Below, one piece after another: positions 60,428 through 64,000 of a stretch of 64,000 nucleotides of DNA. The stretch covers positions 248,001-312,000 of the forward strand of contig CAWBRV010000008.1 in NCBI GenBank assembly GCA_963791225.1. Direction: 5' to 3'. The number at the start of each line of letters is the position of its first letter. Positions within the stretch are counted from its first letter, which is position 1. The stretch is from PALSA-612 sp963791225 (GTDB lineage Bacteria > Actinomycetota > Thermoleophilia > Gaiellales > Gaiellaceae). The notes under the pieces were generated by a model. That model did not search any database. It was not told the DNA's origin and was given only the letters and a program-made list of their open reading frames with translations. Made by a program: the position numbers and the translations under genes.

Positions 60428-60994
60428 ATGCAGGAGATGGTCATCTACGGCGTCAGCTTCGACTTGGTCGGCAAGCAGCCGATCGTCCTGCTCAAGACGG
60501 CTGACGGCAACAAGTTCCTGCCGATCTGGATCGGGCACCCCGAGGCGGCGGCGATCCTGATGAAGCTCCAGGGCGCGGCGACGCCGCGGCCGATGACGCA
60601 CGACCTGTTCTCCGACACGCTGGGTCAGCTCGAGGCGCAGGTGACGAAGGTCTGCGTCACAGAGTTGCGCGACAACACGTTCTTCGCGACGATCACCATC
60701 CAGCAGGACGGCGGTGAGATCGAGGTCGACTCGCGTCCCTCGGACGCGATCGCGCTGGCCGTTCGCGCCGAGGCGCCGATCTTCGCCGACGACCGGGTGC
60801 TGGAGGAGTCCGCGATCGAGTTCGAGGGAGAAGAGGTGAACGAGGAGGAGATCGTCGACGAGTTCCGCAAGTTCCTCGACCAGGTCACGCCCGAGGAGTT
60901 CGCCTCGGAGCTGGCCGAGGAACAGGCCGAGCCGGACGACGAGGACGACGCCGGCGACCTCGAGCCCGAGTCGGAGGAAGAAGAGCAGGACTGA
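60428..60994 (+). CDS. bifunctional nuclease-family protein (BFN, DUF151)
   Basis: A 188-aa protein. Residues about 1-135 match the BFN domain (VLLKTADGNKFLPIWIGHPEAAAI, MTHDLFSDTL, DSRPSDAIALAVRAEAPIFAD). A highly acidic tail rich in Glu/Asp (about 135-188) follows. Homologues have been reported to have DNase/RNase activity. ATG 60428 or 60437 can start it; AGGAG abuts the second. It stands alone, divergent from tRNA-Ile and convergent with the PrcB-like gene (3 bp between stops). Confidence 0.9.
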   Translation: MQEMVIYGVSFDLVGKQPIVLLKTADGNKFLPIWIGHPEAAAILMKLQGAATPRPMTHDLFSDTLGQLEAQVTKVCVTELRDNTFFATITIQQDGGEIEVDSRPSDAIALAVRAEAPIFADDRVLEESAIEFEGEEVNEEEIVDEFRKFLDQVTPEEFASELAEEQAEPDDEDDAGDLEPESEEEEQD

Positions 60995-60997
60995 GGT

Positions 60998-61432
60998 TTA
61001 GCTCCGGCCCGCGTACCGCACGTGCACTTGCTTCTGGCTCGTCGGGATCGTGATCAGGAGGAGCGGGTAGGTGAGGCGCGCGGTGACGTGGTCGCGGAGT
61101 GAGGGCGTCCGCTCGCGGACGACGACGTCGATCGAATTGCCGCGCTCCGTGACGCTCTCGACGCGCAGCGCGTAGCCCGTGCTCGAACGGGGACCGGCGG
61201 CGACGAGCACGGCCTCGCGGTGCACGAAGTCGATGCGTGGCGGCCGCGGGTGGCGTCCGTAGGTCGAGGCGATGAACACCTTGTCCAGCTTGGCCTGGTC
61301 TCGGGCGATCTTGATCGTCGGTTGCGCCCACTCCCCGGACGGAACCCGGGCACTCAGGTCCTGCCAGGCGAGCGGGCGGCGCTTGCCGCCGTCCGTGGTC
61401 GAGAAGTACGCCGCCAGGGCCACTCCGATCAC
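60998..61432 (-). CDS. membrane-anchored protein with PrcB_C-like domain
   Basis: A protein of at least 144 aa. One N-terminal membrane helix is followed by an outer domain; residues about 80-144 (SSTGYALRVESV, IDVVVRERTPS, YPLLLITIP) resemble the PrcB C-terminal domain of Treponema dentilisin complexes. GTG 61432 cuts the helix in half. The frame continues upstream (ARLAGLALLL preceded by basic residues) without ATG/GTG/TTG, so a CTG start or a sequence error is possible. It lies 31 bp after the L,D-transpeptidase. Confidence 0.7.
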   Translation of the reverse strand: MIGVALAAYFSTTDGGKRRPLAWQDLSARVPSGEWAQPTIKIARDQAKLDKVFIASTYGRHPRPPRIDFVHREAVLVAAGPRSSTGYALRVESVTERGNSIDVVVRERTPSLRDHVTARLTYPLLLITIPTSQKQVHVRYAGRS

Positions 61433-61463
61433 GAGGAGCAGCGCCAGGCCCGCGAGACGCGCT

Positions 61464-62621
61464 CTAGTAGACGTAGACCGTTTCGCCGTAGGGCTCGGAC
61501 GTGAACAGCCGCTCGATCACGAAGTTCGGCACGCGGATGCAGCCGTGCGAGGCCGGGTAGGGCGGCACGGACGGGTTGCCGTGGATCGCGTAGCCGCCCG
61601 TGAAGTACATCGGCTTGTAGAGGATGCCGAGCGGGCTCGGGTCGTAGCCGTCGACCTTCCGGTAGATCGAGAAGGTGCCGACCGGTGTGAAACGACCGGG
61701 CAATCCCGCCGTCGACACGGGCGAGATCAGCTTCACCTGGCCGTCGCGGACGATGTAGAGGACCTGGCGAGCCTTGTCGACCTCGATGTGGTCTCCGGGC
61801 TGCTGGTAGCGGGGTTGCGGCGTCCGCGGGTTGTCGAGATGTGCCCAGAACGTCGCGTCGACGTTACCGGTGCGGTCGAGGTTCTCGATCTTCTCGAACG
61901 CATAGACGCTCTCCTCCACGTCGTAGTCGAACGTCTGCGTGAGGCCCGGGACCTCGTACCCGAGGGCGCCGAGGCGGCGGAGGACCTCGGCGACGAATGG
62001 ACTGCGGTCGCCGTAGGTGAGGCTCGGCGGTCGGAGGTCGACCGACAGCGTACGCGAGAGTCCGACGAAGCCGGGGGCCGGGAGCCCCTCGACCGTGACC
62101 TGGAAGCTCTCGATCGAGGCGGTCCCGAGCGAGACCTGCGCCGACGCGCCGAAGAGCTGAGCGAAGTTCCTGCCGCCGGATCTCGCGACGCGTACGCGGA
62201 GCGCTCCCGCGTACGAGGGGCGGAGCTTCGCGCTGAGCGAGAGCGGGCTGCCCGCGACGCGCGCACCGACGAGGCTGGCGTCGAGGAAGGGCACGATCCG
62301 CACGGTGACCGGCGGCGAGGCCACGCCTGCCGCCTCCGTATGGAACGGGCCCGGCCGGGCGATCTTCACCTTCAACTTGTAGGAGCCGGACGCGTTCGTG
62401 GCTGCGGCGGCGACGAAGGTGCTTCCGCGCAGGAGCCGGACGCGCGTCCCCGCCGCTCCCGGCGAGAGCTTTCCGACGAAATCGATCTCGTGCCCGTACG
62501 TCGTTGCGCCGGGGCCGGAGAGTGTCAGTGTCGCCGCGACCGACGGGGACGAGACCGCGGCCGCCGCCGCGGTTGCGGCCATGGTGAAGAGAGCGGCTCC
62601 GAGGAGCAGAGGACGGCGCAT
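61464..62621 (-). CDS. L,D-transpeptidase (YkuD family), exported
   Basis: A 385-aa protein with a signal peptide (about 1-29), two Ig-like beta domains (about 30-200), a peptidoglycan-binding-like helical part (about 200-255: SPFVAEVLRRLGALGYEVPG) and a YkuD domain. The catalytic motif has His in AIHGNPSV and Cys361 in SHGCIRV. It forms 3-3 cross-links in peptidoglycan. ATG 62621 has TATTCT exactly 6 nt upstream. Confidence 0.93.
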   Translation of the reverse strand: MRRPLLLGAALFTMAATAAAAAVSSPSVAATLTLSGPGATTYGHEIDFVGKLSPGAAGTRVRLLRGSTFVAAAATNASGSYKLKVKIARPGPFHTEAAGVASPPVTVRIVPFLDASLVGARVAGSPLSLSAKLRPSYAGALRVRVARSGGRNFAQLFGASAQVSLGTASIESFQVTVEGLPAPGFVGLSRTLSVDLRPPSLTYGDRSPFVAEVLRRLGALGYEVPGLTQTFDYDVEESVYAFEKIENLDRTGNVDATFWAHLDNPRTPQPRYQQPGDHIEVDKARQVLYIVRDGQVKLISPVSTAGLPGRFTPVGTFSIYRKVDGYDPSPLGILYKPMYFTGGYAIHGNPSVPPYPASHGCIRVPNFVIERLFTSEPYGETVYVY

Positions 62622-62627
62622 CGCGCG

Positions 62628-62633
62628 AGAATA
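62628..62633 (-). promoter_or_regulatory. -10 box TATTCT before the L,D-transpeptidase
   Basis: TATTCT, 6 nt, then ATG 62621; same hexamer and spacing as otsB. Confidence 0.5.
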
Positions 62634-62641
62634 GACGGAGG

Positions 62642-63286
62642 TCAGGTCGTCACGGCGACCGTAAGCGCGAACGCGTTGAAGAGCGCGTGCACGGCGAAGC
62701 CGGGATAGAGACTGTCGCTACGAGAGCGGAGGAACGCGAGACCGACGCCGAGCGCGACGAGGATCGGCAGTGCCTCGACGAGCCCGTGCGCCAGTCCGAA
62801 CAGGACGCCCGTCCCGACGATCGCGAGCATGCTGCCGTAAGGCTCGATCAAGGAGAAGCCGAGCCCCCGGAACGTGGCCTCCTCGACGAACGGGCCGATG
62901 ATGACGAACGCGACGAAGGTGGCGGCGAAGGCCCCGGCGTGGGACGGCTCCCAGTGGGTCGGCGTATACCCCTGCTCGCGGTCGGCGTGGAGCACGGGGT
63001 TGAGCAGTGCCTCGAAGACGATCACGACGACGATCACGACGACGGCGATCCCGATCGCCTTCCCCCACGAGCGCGGTTGACGCAGCGCCAGCAGCCTGCG
63101 GGTGTCGCCCCGGCTGATCAGGAGCACGATGCCGAGGAAGATCCCGTAGTAGACGACGGACTGGAAGAACGTGCTCCAGTGGTAGACGACGTTCCGGTCC
63201 GGCTTGCCCGATGTGGCGCGTGTCGCATAGCCGAGCACGATCTGCGCGCCCACGAGTGCGAGCCACGCGGCGAGTCTCCCGGTCAT
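62642..63286 (-). CDS. CPBP-family intramembrane metalloprotease
   Basis: A 214-aa membrane protein with about six helices. The motifs of the CPBP/Abi (Rce1-like) family are present: Glu135-Glu136 in VEEATFRG, FGLAHG and HALFNAF. Members process prenyl proteins, bacteriocins or anti-sigma factors; the target here is unknown. ATG 63286 gives a 4-bp overlap with the HAD stop; GTG 63292 is two codons earlier. Confidence 0.88.
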   Translation of the reverse strand: MTGRLAAWLALVGAQIVLGYATRATSGKPDRNVVYHWSTFFQSVVYYGIFLGIVLLISRGDTRRLLALRQPRSWGKAIGIAVVVIVVVIVFEALLNPVLHADREQGYTPTHWEPSHAGAFAATFVAFVIIGPFVEEATFRGLGFSLIEPYGSMLAIVGTGVLFGLAHGLVEALPILVALGVGLAFLRSRSDSLYPGFAVHALFNAFALTVAVTT

Positions 63287-63915
63287 GTCCACGCGTGGAA
63301 CGCCTTTGCGAGCGGGGCCTGGAGAAAGCGGAGGCCCGCAGCGCGGGCGCCTTCCTCGTCGAGCGGCTCGTCGCCGACATGCACGGCGCGACCCGGCTCG
63401 ACGCCGAGTTCGTCGAGCGCCAGGCGGAAGATGGCCGGATCGGGCTTGGCGGCGCCGGCGCGAGCCGACGTCACGACGGTGTCGAACAGCTCGAGCAGCC
63501 CCGCGCGCTCGAGGTGCTCGGGGAGCGCGCAGTCCCAGTTCGCGACCACGGCAAGGCGGAGCTCTCTGGCTCGCAGGTGTGTGACGGTCTCCGCGGCTCC
63601 GGCTACGGGCGCGAAGACGAGCGCGCCGATGAAGTCGTCGACGAATGCGTCCGGCTCGAGGGGATCGTCGAGGGCGGCAAGGAAGACACCGACGCAGTCG
63701 AGCCTGAGCGCTTCGAGGCTCGCGGGGTCGCGACCCGTGACCGCGAGCGGCCGGTAGTGAGCCACCTCGACCCTGAACGCCGCTGCGACCGCGTCGGCCG
63801 GCCGCTCGACGCCGTGCCCGGCGAGCGCGCGTCGAAGCGCCGGGACCGGGTCGACCAGGTGCAGCAGCGTCCCGTAGCCGTCGATCGTGACGGCGTCGAG
63901 CTCAGCGAAACGCAT
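63283..63915 (-). CDS. HAD-superfamily hydrolase
   Basis: A 210-aa HAD protein. Motif I reads TIDGYGTLL, with the nucleophile Asp kept and Tyr in place of the second Asp, as in haloacid dehalogenase/HDHD3-type members. Motif II is VVANWD and motif IV HVGDEPLDEEGARAAG. Probably a phosphatase of unknown substrate. It overlaps both neighbours, so the three genes form one unit. Confidence 0.85.
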   Translation of the reverse strand: MRFAELDAVTIDGYGTLLHLVDPVPALRRALAGHGVERPADAVAAAFRVEVAHYRPLAVTGRDPASLEALRLDCVGVFLAALDDPLEPDAFVDDFIGALVFAPVAGAAETVTHLRARELRLAVVANWDCALPEHLERAGLLELFDTVVTSARAGAAKPDPAIFRLALDELGVEPGRAVHVGDEPLDEEGARAAGLRFLQAPLAKAFHAWT

Positions 63916-64000
63916 CCGGATGGACCAGGCGTGCGAGCGCGAGCAATCCGTCCCCGACCGTCGGCCCCGGGTCGAGCAGGCCCGCGTCCACGACCGCGAA
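63902..64000 (-). CDS. C-terminal fragment of an unrecognised protein (partial)
   Basis: The frame is open from the right edge to TGA 63902-63904, giving 32 residues that end LLALARLVHPDAFR. It overlaps the HAD start by 14 bp, which fits the tight spacing of this unit. The fragment is too short to assign a family. Confidence 0.6.
   Translation of the reverse strand, partial: FAVVDAGLLDPGPTVGDGLLALARLVHPDAFR

Overview
The window is a high-GC (about 70%), gene-dense chromosomal segment from an actinobacterium. A deep-branching lineage such as class Thermoleophilia seems likely, but this rests on gene content and style, not on a marker-gene comparison. Supporting signs are many GTG starts, GTGA/ATGA 4-bp gene overlaps, an F420-type LLM oxidoreductase, NHEJ-type LigD, DnaA-box clusters on both sides of dnaA, and a -10 box (TANNNT) placed 6-7 nt before many start codons, which suggests leaderless mRNAs. 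I saw no CRISPR array, rRNA, phage module, transposase or insertion sequence.

The centre of gravity is the replication origin at about 53.7-55.5 kb. Leftward from it run dnaA, dnaN, recF, a DciA/DUF721 gene, gyrB and gyrA. Rightward run rpmH, rnpA, yidD, yidC, jag/khpB, rsmG, parA and parB, followed by tRNA-Ile(GAT) and a bifunctional-nuclease gene. Gene direction diverges at the origin, as expected for co-direction with replication.

Layout from the left: 0-6.5 kb, an MBL/Rieske protein, a D-Ala-D-Ala carboxypeptidase with a probable N-terminal frameshift, an LLM oxidoreductase, and a SpoIID/LytB-subtilase fusion. 6.5-9.7 kb, the dTDP-rhamnose set rmlA-rmlC-rmlD-rmlB. 9.7-12.6 kb, hsp20-lon. 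12.6-17.1 kb, envelope proteins (lipoprotein, M23 peptidase), a half-size TauE/SafE pair, trehalose-6-phosphate phosphatase and a Nudix hydrolase. 17.3-21.4 kb, a PLP decarboxylase, PolX, a glycosyltransferase and thioredoxin. 21.4-27 kb, an orphan ABC permease, thiL-thiD, a methyltransferase and an MrfA-like helicase. 27.2-31.6 kb, NDH-2, a GNAT protein and LigD. 31.7-35.1 kb, accD-accA, a double GNAT protein and a HAD hydrolase. 35.4-39.8 kb, fabZ-fabH-fabD-fabG-fabF without an acpP gene. 39.9-46 kb, a secreted amidase, NfeD, a slipin, a GalT-like protein and an M29 aminopeptidase. After the origin and par genes, 61-64 kb holds a PrcB-like protein, an L,D-transpeptidase, a CPBP protease, a HAD hydrolase and one partial gene.

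The most unusual signals lie outside the genes. (1) Five intergenic elements carry three tandem 11-bp units of the form GTGMC-N6, some followed by a DnaA-box-like TCCACAG and some preceded by conserved hairpins. (2) The leaderless -10 module includes symmetric TANNNTA boxes placed so that one heptamer could serve two divergent genes. (3) A terminator-like hairpin sits at the start of the inferred gyrB mRNA. (4) Tandem TAG trinucleotides beside a DnaA-box-like site form a candidate unwinding element. (5) recF has no ATG/GTG/TTG start.
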